NCBI GenBank assembly: GCA_050084515.1
Contig: CM114272.1
Location: 26,040,001 to 26,104,000 of the forward strand
DNA: 64,000 nucleotides
Direction of reading: 5' to 3'
Origin: Blasia pusilla
Taxonomy: Eukaryota; Marchantiophyta; Marchantiopsida; Blasiales
Part shown: positions 21,729 to 32,310 of the stretch, piece by piece
How positions within the stretch are numbered: position 1 is the stretch's first letter
Layout: each line of letters starts with the position of its first letter
Program-made: the position numbers and the translations under genes
Notes under the pieces: model-generated
What the model was told of the DNA's origin: nothing
The model's input: the letters and a program-made list of their open reading frames with translations, nothing else
The model's database searches: none

Positions 21729-21737
21729 TCTATCCTC

Positions 21738-23465
21738 CTTCCTTGGCAATTGGTCCATCTATCGCTAGAAATCATATATCTATATTTCTTCCCTAGCTCC
21801 ATCATCCTCTTAACATTTTTTTTAACATGGGCCTTGCACAAATGTAGATCCTTTGGGTGCATCCAATCTGAATTGGGTCCAAGGTATGCAGCCCCCGATC
21901 TAGCAACTATCCATAAAGCCTCTTGAGAATGAGGATTCTTTGTAGAGTTGAACAACCATTAGGACTCTCGGAGGTTATAAAGGAAAGGGCAAACTTTGTG
22001 ATGGATATCCTCATGATTTTGATCATGCTATAACGAATGCATTGCATCCCTTCTTAAAACCAAACTAGAGTCCAACATCTCTTCCTCCAACACTACGCTT
22101 CTCATTCCTTGATAGTCTAGGGATTTAAGATGATGTAAGTATGCCTAACGGTCTTGACTATCCAACAGACATCGAACATGTCGGTCACAAGGACTCAAGG
22201 GTTAGAATTCAAAACTAGATTACATCAACTAGGCTTGGTCTCAAACTCCAATTTTGAAATCCAAATCCCAAACTCTCAATCTAGCGTATGCCCTTGGTTC
22301 AACAACTATGGTTTCTAAGGTGGGGTTCAAGTTTATCATTCTGTTTTGTGATAGAAATTTTGGAATGGTGGTATTAAATAGTTGCTTATAGGACTCGCCA
22401 ACGACATAGTAATAGTCCTACAATCAATGATAGAATTACGATAAAGTCTTACTTGGGGTTCATATATGGAATCTATAATAATAGGAGATGGCCTTATGTC
22501 TTCATTCTCTCACCATCTAGGTGGAGGAACGTTACTCCTAGTGCCTTTATTTGCTATTCATGTATATCAACCAATGTCTTTAGTTGCAACTACATCGGAT
22601 AAGAAAAACTCAAGCATTTATGAATACGAGATTCTTGTTTCTTTCCATTTTTGGTCCAAACATACTCTCTTAATAGAAGTTTTTGTAACCTAGAAAGATT
22701 ATTTCTGAATTGGCCTTTACACCAATTGCAAGTGGCAATATCCTTCTTCCTATTTCCTCCGATATTATGAAAGACTGTGAATTCCTCTTGAGCAAAGGCA
22801 TTTCTGCCATTCTATGACTTAGGAGGCCAAAGACCTTGATCCGAATTAAAAAACCGAGCAGGTCACCAAAAATATCTAACCCATCATCTTCCATAAAATT
22901 ATTCATAATCTCCACGCCAAAAGCCAAAATAATTATTTTGTTACCTAAAGCTAGTAAGAGGCTATTGTCCACTATAATTAGCGACAACGAGCTCCTCTTA
23001 ATTACTTTTGCTTCAAAATAAAACAAAACTCTCGTGAGCATGCTTCACTATTCTTATATATATGAAACTCCTCACCATCTTCCCATCACCTACTCCCATT
23101 ATAAACGTCTTAACTTTAGATGCACTCTAGGAAGCAAACCCCTCCTTAACGATAAATGCATCCTTTTGCGCCATCCGCCAAAGTGGTGGGAGCCGCTAGT
23201 AGGCGCAAGGCGATCTTGCTGGCTGCGGGGTTGGGCGTTGGGCACCATTTGGATGCTGGCTACAGTATTAGGCGACGACATTCAATTTTTGGATGCCAGA
23301 TTAATTTTCTCAGGCGTGAAGAATTTGGCGCCTGAAAAAAAGATCCGGTGTCGATAAATTCACGAAACATTTCTGAAATTAAAGTTTTCAAATTCTGGTT
23401 TTTAAAAATTCATGAAAAAAAATTCCAGTCAAATTTTGGTTGGACATTGTTGGTATGCAGGCATA
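21738..23465. other. Unassigned stretch
   Basis: AT-rich, many stops in all frames, no recognised domain, RNA gene or repeat structure. A GGCGC-rich patch (23170-23340) is compositionally odd but has no readable content. Confidence 0.5.
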
Positions 23466-24525
23466 AGAGGCGATTGGAGGAGTGAGTGCCATATCAAATA
23501 TGTTGTTGGGGGCAACCACTATCATGTACCATGGTTTTTGGCTTTTGATGTTATGAGATTGGGAGGTACGCTCGTCAAGGTGTTCTAGTTGTTGCAATGT
23601 TGTGTGAATATGGAGATGGTGTTATTGGATCATGTTCAAAGGTAGTTGCAATGGAGGTGGTGGGGCTACCCTTGGAGCCTATGGTTGGGATACCTAGCGG
23701 GATATCAACCTCAGATTCAGGGTAAGTTGAGGCTACTAGGATGACGAAGATGCTTGCTTGACCCGCAATCACGATACATGATGTCTCCACGTGTTTTTTG
23801 GCTGGATAATGAGAGAGATATTTTTTTGTTTGGCTACTCTAGGAGGTAGAGTATATTGTCTATAACATTTCTTGTTGGATCTCGGAGATCAACCTTTGAT
23901 GTTGGGAAAGGAGGCATTTCTAGGTTGGAGACTTATTAGGGCCGATATGGGGCGTTGCCCATTCACTATACCTACATCCTTGGATGGAGCGAGTATGAAA
24001 AATTTATCACCCAAAATGAGGTCATGGTGTGGATTTGACCAAGTTATCTGAAAGATGAGTGTGTGGTACGAGCCAATGCAATAGTGATTGATGCTTAGTC
24101 CTATGATGTCTTGGTTGGTAGAGCAACGATGTACCCAATGGGCTTTACCTTGGATTACTAGCAAGTGAAATTATGGAAAACTTAGCTCATTACTCATGGG
24201 ATCCAACATTCACATACCCTCCTCTCGAATTGTGTTGCATATTCCAGAGGAGGATATTAGAGTGTTGGATCTCTTCTCGAATCTCTTTGGTAGGATCAAC
24301 ATTGGTTTGGATGTTGTATTTTGGGCAGGAGTGCATATTCATCAGTATGTGTATGTGGAGCATGATGAGGTTGCAAGGCATATCTCACTCCAACATGTGG
24401 CGCAATTGCGCTTCTATTTTCCCAACTTGTTATCCCCGTTAACTATAGAAGGTTACTAAAGTTCCTTACCAAGGGACATTTCCTTGTTGGGAGTATAGGT
24501 TTTGGATTGGATGGGGATAGCATAA
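23466..24525 (+). pseudogene. Ty3-MP copy D: highly decayed protease-methyltransferase fragment
   Basis: The only plus-strand copy. In broken frames it reads SNMLLGATTIMY (compare STLLGAATVVY in copy A), VVGLPLEPMVG, LLDLGDQPLMLGKEAF (protease), then IRVLDLF..FGRINIGLDVVFWAGVHIHQYVYVE (methyltransferase motif I; 24258-24360), DEVARHISLQHVAQLRFYFPNLL and finally DISLLG near 24477. Protease followed directly by methyltransferase confirms the module order of copies B and C. Many stops and AT-rich drift make it the oldest copy in the window. Confidence 0.8.
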
Positions 24526-24544
24526 ACCATCTTCATAGTCTAAG

Positions 24545-24895
24545 GGAGGGTTGTACAAGGACAAAGTCCGCGTCTATAGACATGTCCATGCCCGTCCCTA
24601 AGACGGACATGTCTGTGTGGGCCAAAGTACGCGCGGCCCGCACTTGACCCCACCCTTGGAGCGCGCCGAGCCCGCACCAGCTTTGTGGAGGGCTGCACAT
24701 GGCGGGCTAGGCTCCCATTAGCGGGCTCGGGTATGGCGGGCCTAAGCCCGCCCAATGGGGGCCCATGCCAAAAAACCGGTGCGGGCTTGGCCAGCCCGAG
24801 TGCCTACTACGGGCTCTGTGAGCTCCAGGGGCGGGTACCTGGGCAGCATGTCCGTCCCATGGATGGACTTGTCCGTTTCCGTGCAACCTTGACGT
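24545..24895. repeat. GC-rich interspersed repeat with GCGGGC/GCCCGC motifs
   Basis: A compact GC-rich patch in AT-rich surroundings. It contains an inverted repeat of AGACATGTCC and GGACATGTCT (24577-24614), related GACTTGTCC / CATGTCCGTCCC words at the other end (24846-24872), and many gcgggc/gcccgc words between. No open frame of interest. Confidence 0.6.
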
Positions 24896-27760
24896 AAGGT
24901 CTTCAAGCCATCTTAACAATGGATTGTTGTGGCAACTCATCACCTATAGAGAATTTGTGCTATTATAAGAAATATTTTTGGAATATTTATTAAACGAGCT
25001 CATTTTAAAGCATTTTTTTAATCCATTCACTTTGTTTATAAAGTTGGTTCTAATGTTGAAGTCCATCTTAAAAAATTCTTGCAAAATAAATTTCAATTTT
25101 CTTCATTTGCAGAGTTTATGTGCCAATGTACTTCCACGTGGTTAAAAATCACAAGAATGCAAACAAAGAAGTCATGCCATACAAATGTTATATGCGTAAC
25201 GTACATAAGAAATAGAGTCTCAATTTTCTCTCACACCCAATATACATGCTCAATGTTTAGATCAAAGGTACTACCCTTCTTAGAACTATACCTAAGGCAA
25301 GAATTTGCAAGATTGAGCATGTCTTTAGTACATATGTGCTCTCACACAATTATAACACACGGTCTTCACTAAAAACATAGATTTAGCAAAATATTCAAGA
25401 CCCAAGATTCAAGATTCAATTTTGAATAATTCTTTGAGAGTATTTATGGAATAAACCTGATGTCAACAAATTGAGTGCCCAATAAGAAGTTCAGATTCAA
25501 ATATCTGAGATTTTTTTTTTTAAATGAGTATTCGTTTTACCTTGAACTTTGATGCCTATCCATAGTGTTAAAACATGCACAAAGTTGAGCCCAAGTCATT
25601 TGAGGCAACTGATCTTGTAATCCAATCAAAGTATTCATGTTAGAATATACTCTCAAGAAGACTAAGAGTTAATGTTGAACCACCTCTAAGAGTTTTGAAT
25701 TTTGCAAGTTAGGGGCACCCTAACTCTAGAGCATGTTTGGGGGGTGAAACGAAAACCCCTCAACTTGACATAGGGCAGATATCGAGTCTCCAAAGAAGGT
25801 TATGCAAATATTAGTATAAATTAGAATTTCAATATTTATAGAATTCTACGTTTGCATGTTGTTAAAGTGAAAGTTTGGTGACTAAGACCCAAACTCCATG
25901 CAAGAGATCCCGATCAGGGAGATCTGCGGTTACACGTAATCGTAGCGGGTTAAAGTAAAAAAACGTTTAAAACTATTAAAAAACTGGCAGGAAACGGTGG
26001 TTTCTTTGCATGGTTTCTTCTCTGAAAACCGGTTTTACGCCCCATTCCCGGCTATGAAATACCGGCCATGGACCGGTTCCGTGGAAAAACTCCCCGGCAC
26101 CTGGCACCCTTGGCTAGAAGTCGAAGATTCGAATGGAGAGATTCCATGTTCCACATGAATGGGGTCCCATGAGAAGAAGACCCGTCGTTCCGATGGTGAC
26201 ATATGTCGAGGGAATCTACATCAGCGGACACGAATTAGGGCACAAAGCCACACGCACGTTTCCTCACGATTTCCGTCCCCGTCTAAAAATACCGCCGCGC
26301 CGTCGGCGGTGGAAAGTGCGCTTTCTGGACGGACTATTTGGATGAAGTTCTGGCAGGACGATAACCAGAATCCATTGTTCCAAGAGTCTGAAGTCTATTT
26401 CATAAGTTTCTCATGATTGGCTCCTAACGAGACCAAAATTCAACGTTTTCGAGGTCATCATGACTCCATAGCAACAAGATCATACCAGAACACCACCATC
26501 ACGTAATCTACCATTTCCTTTGGACTAATTAGACCTTTGTCTAAAGCTTTAAATGAAACTTCATCATATAGAAAACGCAAAAACGATGTAGCTAAAAACT
26601 CGTCACTGAATCCGCATAATATCACGTGAAATGGGAAACCATCGTCGTTGTGAATGGGGTGGTAGTTTTGGTGAGGAATAGACAGGGCAAGGAGTATGGA
26701 TTCACGACGTTGCTTAGAGTCCTTTCCTCCTGGACTTGTTTCTACGTGACGAGAATTGCGAGTCCCGTTCAAGATGTGATTGCATCGTAGACTCAGATCG
26801 CCCTGGATCAATGCCAGCACTGATGGCGCGGATAGATGGTGAACCGGACAATAGTTGGTACAGACAGTGCGCCATCCAAGCTGACGTGAAGTGACCGGGG
26901 GCGGGGGGTAGCACTACGGATGAGCGCCTGACATACAGCGTTTTAGTATCCCTGAACAGAAATTTGACGGTAATAGGTTGGGACGAGGTGAGAACTGTAC
27001 AAGTGTACAACAGTTTCGTTGACATTCATACATAGGGTCCACAGATTAGAGCGCAAGACTCGCGGTAGTTTAGGACGGGCACAGGAGAACCTGATCTTCG
27101 CACGCTAATTGCAGTCAGCGGACAACTGTGATTTAGGGGCCTCTATCGACGTGTTCAGCTTGCGACAATTTGACGTGCTTGCCTCGAGAGTCTACCAAGG
27201 ATGACTGCCGATGGGATTGTGAATCGCACGATTGTGGGAGCAGAAGGATCCCGTTAAAGGCACCACACGTGATTCCGTCTGGCTCGTGTGACATGGGTGA
27301 GCAGATCGACCTACTTCACGTGTCCATTCCCAGTTCTAGAGAGTTGCATAGAGATATGTGTGAAGAGATGTCGATGTTTTCACCGGTACTACGCCGTTTG
27401 CTATCGTCACGTAATGCAGGGACCCATTGGCGGATGACTTCTAGAATTTAGGAAACGTATCCACCAAGATCGACGATTCATCTCTATGAAACGACTGATC
27501 TATCGACAAATGGAAGTTTTGAAACTACCCGGAGAGCACATGGACAAGTGACGAATTTATATTCATTGCACCCACCGTGCAGGCACGTATATAAACAATG
27601 ATTCTGTCGTGAATGAGATGTGTTCACAAGCCATTTACAAATGTATAATGGAGGGCGACTTATTCCTACAGTACTCGTATCACACTCCTCGACTTCTGTT
27701 TACATGATAATAAGACGTATCCAAGTAAAGTTGAGAAAAGAATGTAGGACGTCACATTAC
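24896..27760. other. Intergenic DNA downstream of the polyamine gene
   Basis: Nothing recognised from 24.9 to 26.1 kb. Frames at 26133-26345 (plus) and 26820-26458 (minus) are open but match no family I know and show no splice context. 27.4-27.76 kb should hold the 3' UTR and polyadenylation region of the AdoMetDC-ODC gene. Confidence 0.4.
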
Positions 27761-27762
27761 GG

Positions 27763-30360
27763 CTACCGCTCATCGTCACTGCTGCTACTGCTACCACTGC
27801 TGAGGTTACCGAAACTGAAAATGGAGTACTCTTCAGGAGAGTGATGTCTCTGGCTTTGAACACCCACGTTTTTGGGGTGGTCAAAGCAAGAATAATTCTT
27901 CTCGCTGCAAGAATAGATGACGAACGTCGGAATATCTGCAACATCGAATCCATTGAAATTGGACCCTGCAGCCTTGGTGTACGCTCCCATGCGCATGAAA
28001 AGCAGCCAATCACCACATTGCAACTGAGGTAGCCAAATATCGCGCATCAAACAGTCAAGTCCATCACATGTAGGGCCAAAGATAGTGGACTGGTATTCGC
28101 TCTTGTCACGCCATTCTAGCTTCGCATTCTCAGCTTGAGAAAGAGCTCGAACAGATAGGGAGGCATGATCGTACAGCAGGCAATTCATCGATCCATAAAT
28201 CCCATCATTCACCCAATATTCTGCAAATTTAGTCGCCCCCTTTTTCCGCATGCGACTGCCGAAGACGTAAGTGGCGAGAGTGAACGCATCTTCGGCGAAA
28301 AATCGTCCAGGCTCCGCCATCACTTTCACACCCATGCTCGGAGGGAAGTATTTATCAAGTGCCATGTTGATTGTCGCAGCGGCGGTCAGAAAATTCACGC
28401 CAACTGATGCGTTCGAAACAAAGCCCCCACCGATGTCAAGAAGGTTGAGATCGGTCAAGCCAATGGACGCGGCGAAAGCGAACAGCTGCTTGGCCCATGC
28501 AATCCCGTAGCTGTAAGTATTGGCGTCCGACGCGCCACTGCCGACGTGAAATGATACCCCGACCACTTTCAGATTTAGTTGTTTAGCAACTGTGAGAAGG
28601 CGCTCGCACTCATCTACCTCTGCACCATATTTAGTTCCAAGTGGACACTTAGCACCTTCATCATCGACTCTAATCCGCAAGACCACTTCAGCTTGCGGGA
28701 CATACCTCTTCAGTTTGAAGAGTTCTGACTCCGAATCAAAAGTGGTACGTAGAACACCAAATTTCTCAGCTTCCACAAGGTGCGAAGGAAGCTTGCAAGG
28801 ATTGGCGAAAATGATGTCATCAGGTGCCACTCCAATATCGATGACGGCCATAAGTTCTGCCTTACTGGCAACGTCGAACCCAGCTCCCAGTTTAGCCATA
28901 AGCGATAGAAGAGCCACATCGGGGTTGCACTTGACCGCATAAAACGGTTTTACACGAGGCATGGAAGACTGCCACTGCTCCCACTGCCTTACTACTGTAC
29001 CCAAATCCAATACGTAGAATGGGCTTTCTATTCCCGTCCCAGCAATTTTTTTTCTGATGAAAGAGTCTATGTCGTTGACAGTAGTTCCAATAATGTCAGG
29101 CATGAGATCTGAAAACACCTCAGTCATTCTACCATCGAAGGCACTACTGTCGCTCCAGATGTCCTTGGTGACAATGGATAACTTGGGCACCGCTTCCTTC
29201 TTCCTAACCATCTTCTTCTTCAAGGCGAAATCCATATTGGATGATGGCATCTCCCTGGAATTGAGCAACAAAGCAAGAGGCTGCACAGCTGTCACTGGAC
29301 CATTAGCTGAGTCCTTAAAGGTGTGAAACACTGCTACACTTCCGCAAGGCAGCTCCTGTCGGCTTGTGCCATCACAAACGTAACCTGACGGACAGATTGG
29401 ACTCCCCCACGAGCCTGGTAGAATGTCGCCATCACTTCCACCAGTTGCATACAGACACAAGGAAAAGCAGGCAGGCTTGAAGACAGAGGTGACACCATCC
29501 ACCAGAGCCTGCAGGTCCACATCTTGAGGACCATATCCCATAGTTTCAAAGCTCGCAAAACTAAAACCGTCCTCTGGAGTAACATGAATAGTTGAGTGTG
29601 CTGCGCCCTCCATTGAATTCATGGAATATCCACAAGGCTCAAATGCAAAATCGCATATCTTGGAATTGGGCAACAACGTGTGAATCCCCGCCGACTCCGT
29701 CATATCCGCACCCGATTTTTTACCATCCGCATTGAAGAACTGTTCAGCCCTCTTCTTGTCGAGCTTCGTCAAGCACATCTCCAAAGTATAAGTGCGCTCA
29801 GTTCGGAAATCAAGCTCGTCCGATGCTGTGTAAATATGCCAGTTCGGAAACTTGGCTATATTGCCCATGACATAAGCTTCACCTCCTGATCCAAGATGAC
29901 CGAAGTACTGCTCCAAATATTTGACCTCCTCGCTGAAGCTCCCATGAGGGAAAGGCTGGACGGAGGGGAACATGAAAGTACCACGAGAGTACTTACAGCA
30001 ACGCAGTTCGAGAGAAAGTTCGGTAGCTAGCTCCAGTAAAGATGGAACAGCCTTCAGAATTTGGGTCGTGCCACAAGTCTTCAGCACGATCTTCAGCGGG
30101 TAGACGAAGAGACTCGATTCAGACAGCACATACGAATCGAACTCTTCGTTGGAAAGGAGTGATACAATAGTGCATTTAGCGGCATCCAGCATGACATCCA
30201 ACTGGGCCCGAGAAACAGATCTGAGACCTCTACCCCATGGATCGGTGAAAATAGGAGCAGGATGAAACTCTACCTCCAACCTCTTCTCGAAGCCTTCAAA
30301 TCCCAGGCTTGTTTGACTCTCCATTGCGCTTACGGACTCGGGGGTAAGAGAGACTCCCAT
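27763..30360 (-). CDS. Bifunctional S-adenosylmethionine decarboxylase-ornithine decarboxylase
   Basis: An 865-codon intronless frame. Residues about 13-365 are a plant-type AdoMetDC proenzyme: GFEGFEKRLEV, the self-cleavage site Glu81-Ser82 in YVLSESSLFVY (Ser82 becomes pyruvoyl), Cys96 in KTCGTT, and Ser246/His259 (GYSMNSM, TIHVTPE). After a linker (about 365-440) comes a eukaryotic fold-III ODC: Lys477 for PLP (KPFYAVKCNP), His605 (SFHVGSG), Gly-rich loop 644-646, Glu683/Arg686 (EPGRFF), Asp719 (WVNDG), Cys765-Asp766 (FGPTCDGLD) and Tyr794. All key residues of both enzymes are present. A serine-rich acidic tail ends it. No transit peptide, so it is presumably cytosolic. It would supply decarboxylated AdoMet and putrescine for spermidine synthase. 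The first ATG is used; Met13 is an alternative start matching plant AdoMetDC N-termini. AdoMetDC/ODC fusions are known in Plasmodium with the same domain order; I know of none in plants. Confidence 0.95.
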   Translation of the reverse strand: MGVSLTPESVSAMESQTSLGFEGFEKRLEVEFHPAPIFTDPWGRGLRSVSRAQLDVMLDAAKCTIVSLLSNEEFDSYVLSESSLFVYPLKIVLKTCGTTQILKAVPSLLELATELSLELRCCKYSRGTFMFPSVQPFPHGSFSEEVKYLEQYFGHLGSGGEAYVMGNIAKFPNWHIYTASDELDFRTERTYTLEMCLTKLDKKRAEQFFNADGKKSGADMTESAGIHTLLPNSKICDFAFEPCGYSMNSMEGAAHSTIHVTPEDGFSFASFETMGYGPQDVDLQALVDGVTSVFKPACFSLCLYATGGSDGDILPGSWGSPICPSGYVCDGTSRQELPCGSVAVFHTFKDSANGPVTAVQPLALLLNSREMPSSNMDFALKKKMVRKKEAVPKLSIVTKDIWSDSSAFDGRMTEVFSDLMPDIIGTTVNDIDSFIRKKIAGTGIESPFYVLDLGTVVRQWEQWQSSMPRVKPFYAVKCNPDVALLSLMAKLGAGFDVASKAELMAVIDIGVAPDDIIFANPCKLPSHLVEAEKFGVLRTTFDSESELFKLKRYVPQAEVVLRIRVDDEGAKCPLGTKYGAEVDECERLLTVAKQLNLKVVGVSFHVGSGASDANTYSYGIAWAKQLFAFAASIGLTDLNLLDIGGGFVSNASVGVNFLTAAATINMALDKYFPPSMGVKVMAEPGRFFAEDAFTLATYVFGSRMRKKGATKFAEYWVNDGIYGSMNCLLYDHASLSVRALSQAENAKLEWRDKSEYQSTIFGPTCDGLDCLMRDIWLPQLQCGDWLLFMRMGAYTKAAGSNFNGFDVADIPTFVIYSCSEKNYSCFDHPKNVGVQSQRHHSPEEYSIFSFGNLSSGSSSSSDDER

Positions 30361-30527
30361 TAATGACTAATCTAGTTATGGGCCAGCGGTCGCCCTAAGG
30401 TTTGTTGGGGAGAGAGAGAACTCGCGGAGAATATGACTGGTAAGCAATCTTCAGTTGCTGCGAGTGGCAGACCAGACCAGACCACTGTAGGGGACAGTAA
30501 CTCCTAATCAAACTTCTTTAGCCTCTA

Positions 30528-30867
30528 TCAGGATGGCTTCCTCACGCACTGCAGACCATAAGGAAGTGTTAGACATGTCAATCGTTTGTGCAAAGAACCA
30601 AAACGAGGGAGATACTCCAAAATAATATCTGAGAACGAGCCAACTCGTTCGATTTACAATCATGCCAAAACCTCAGGATGGCAGAGTTGAATCTGAAAAC
30701 GCAGTAAACGATCTCAAATCACGTGAACTTACGTTAGAATATGCAGCACTTCTGAATTTCTCAATACCACCGAGAGGGCGCACGTCCTCCACAACGTATC
30801 CGAGAGGACTCTCGTACTGCCAAGGACTGCGACCGGAATTCTTCTTGTCACCTCCTTTAGCCTCCAT
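30528..30867 (-). promoter_or_regulatory. Conserved small uORF of plant AdoMetDC, split by an intron
   Basis: Exon 1, 30867-30733, encodes MEAKGGDKKNS..., then APLGY-like SPLGYVVEDVRP, LGGIEKFRSAAYSN. The next bases are GTAAGT (intron 30732-30549), and an acceptor CTGCAG is followed by codons for CVRKPS and TGA (30548-30528). The spliced 51-codon peptide matches the conserved plant AdoMetDC small uORF, including the SAAYSNC and RKPS ends. In characterised plants this peptide stalls ribosomes when spermidine is high and so represses the main frame. The uORF stop is about 170 bases upstream of the main ATG at 30360. Confidence 0.95.
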
Positions 30868-30875
30868 TATAACAT
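30867..30875 (-). promoter_or_regulatory. Tiny uORF overlapping the small uORF by one base
   Basis: ATG TTA TAA on the minus strand (30875-30867). The last A of its stop codon is the first base of the small uORF start, exactly the one-base overlap that characterises plant AdoMetDC leaders, where the tiny uORF lowers initiation at the small uORF when polyamines are scarce. Confidence 0.92.
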
Positions 30876-31680
30876 AAGGGCTTCTGAAAGACCGGGGAGA
30901 ACGAATACATCAGAACCAGGGGAACCACATCAGAATGACGGATATAGCGTTAGCATGAGAGGATCACAGAAAAACTTCAACAAAATTGCGTCATTAAGGA
31001 TGGTCCGTCAAAGTGAGATCTCATTGGAGGGAATTAAATGCCGGAACCCACGGCACAATAATCGATCAAGCAACGGATAGGATGCTTTCAACATTCCTCG
31101 GGCAGATCAAGAAATGCTTCCCTAACGTACTCAAAAAACTCTGAAAGTCCGATCGGAATCCCGAAAACAGTAACAATGACGAGTCTCGACTGTGTATGGT
31201 GAATCGTGAGGGAGCGGTGCGCAGGCTCTGCAGGACTGTGCCTTACGAAGCTAACCGGACCAAATCGACACAAACAAAATCCGATACAGAATGAATGCAG
31301 ACACACGGATCCCAAGGAGCTCTTAGAGAACCTAGACACCCGTTGAACTCCAATCTCGGTTCACGCAACCTTCCACATGAACAAAAGATGCAGTCGCAAA
31401 ACACTGTCACCGACACGTACGTCCCAGCGGTCGTCCCGACGCCACAAAGTCGCAACGACTCACCAAATTTTCTCCCTTCGTGGTCGTCGTGTTGACAACC
31501 CTCCCCGACTCGAGAATTGTTCTAAACTAATACATGCACCCTCAACCAGCAGCAAAGGTGGTTTGCAGCTCCCGAACGACCGAGCGGTGCCAAGCTTGCT
31601 TTCGTCAACTCGCCAAGGAAAGAAACCAAAGCGCTGGGTGTAAGCTTCGGTAACACTAGATTTTCTCTCAGGGCACTCAC
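30876..31680 (-). promoter_or_regulatory. 5' leader and promoter region of the AdoMetDC-ODC gene
   Basis: Upstream of the uORFs on the minus strand a TCTTTCAG acceptor-like sequence (near 30886) suggests a further leader intron, common in plant AdoMetDC genes. No convincing TATA box could be placed, and no long frame is credible here. Confidence 0.4.
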
Positions 31681-31689
31681 GCATGCACT

Positions 31690-32310
31690 CGCTCCTACCA
31701 GATCTATGGGAGTGGAGAGAACAAATGCCGAGACTGTTTGCGCCTGTAGGGCAAAGGGCGCAAACAGTCTTGAGGTAGCGGGAGGTACTTCAGGTTCTAC
31801 TCGGAACCCGCTTCATTGGGCAATCGCTCCGGGCACGTACATGAACGCCCGCTAAATTGGAGCCGACTGTCTCCGGACGAATGCCGTCCGGTCTTTGGTT
31901 TGTGCTATTTACGGGTGTCAATTTACCGCCTATCCGGAATCGTCCGGGTGAGGCCCGGAAAGTCACTCGGTTACTCCCGGGAGGGGAGGGGGCGGCAGTT
32001 TTGCGCCGGCCCGTGTATGTCAGCCGCCAGCCTTACATCCACGGAATACCCGATAAGAATTGCAAATGGGGCGGGAGTGATTCTTCCCCGGAGTGCCAAA
32101 ACGGGAGCTACCCGTTTGGGATCCGGCAAGGCCCCGTATAGAGGGAACCGGGGACACTAAAATTCCGGATAGGGGGTATTATGACACCCCCTATTGTGTG
32201 GGTAAACTCAACAACACAGCAAAACAAAATTACCGATGGGGCTCGAAGGCCATAGGTTGCCGCGGAAACACATTGAAGAGCCCTCTAGACTAGCTGCTAG
32301 GCGAAGGTGG
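31690..32310. other. GC-rich anomalous island, possibly organelle-derived
   Basis: About 600 bp with composition unlike its neighbours and structured, RNA-like text: the inverted pair CTGTTTGCGCC / GGCGCAAACAG at 31734-31771, runs such as CTCCCGGGAGGGGAGGGGGCGGC, and PCCGGA-type repeats. Frames 31816-32160 and 31857-32141 overlap each other and resemble nothing I know. A nuclear copy of mitochondrial (intron-like) DNA is one explanation, not shown. Confidence 0.35.

Larger units (their letters stand above)
14344..21737 (-). mobile_element. Ty3-MP copy A, 5' half (protease, gag, LTR region), with two insertions
   Basis: Minus-strand continuation of copy A on the far side of the CACTA element. 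Order from right to left: LTR/leader (about 17.8-21.74 kb, interrupted by the LTR element 19290-20976), gag (16.5-17.6 kb), protease (15.26-16.0 kb, N-terminal extension to about 16.2 kb), then the pre-methyltransferase segment (14344-14641). The protease is split from the latter by a roughly 600-bp insertion. The right end stops at the motif GATCTATCCT (21733), where copy C continues to GACGTGACA (53609); copy A is therefore truncated at its outer LTR end. Confidence 0.8.
17800..21737 (-). repeat. Ty3-MP copy A leader and 5' LTR region
   Basis: Non-coding DNA similar to 51965-53600 in copy C: a GGCACGG-rich part (18170-18430), short GGTTGACCATTGATGGTGATGG-like repeats (18690-18770), TTTAGGGTTTGAACAATTTAACCC (18805), the phrase AGATCCAATCTCTCTTACA (21044) and the outer LTR end. 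I could not fix the LTR/leader boundary or the primer-binding site. The LTR element at 19290-20976 is inserted in it. Confidence 0.65.

Noticed and set aside
24540-24943. Open frames in the GC-rich repeat
   Set aside because: Frames are open on both strands because of GC-rich repeat words; no coding signature.
26133-26820. Possible small genes downstream of the fusion gene
   Set aside because: Short frames, no known domain, no consistent exon structure.
31816-32160. 114-codon frame in the GC-rich island as a gene
   Set aside because: Overlapped by a second frame of equal quality and without similarity to any protein I know.
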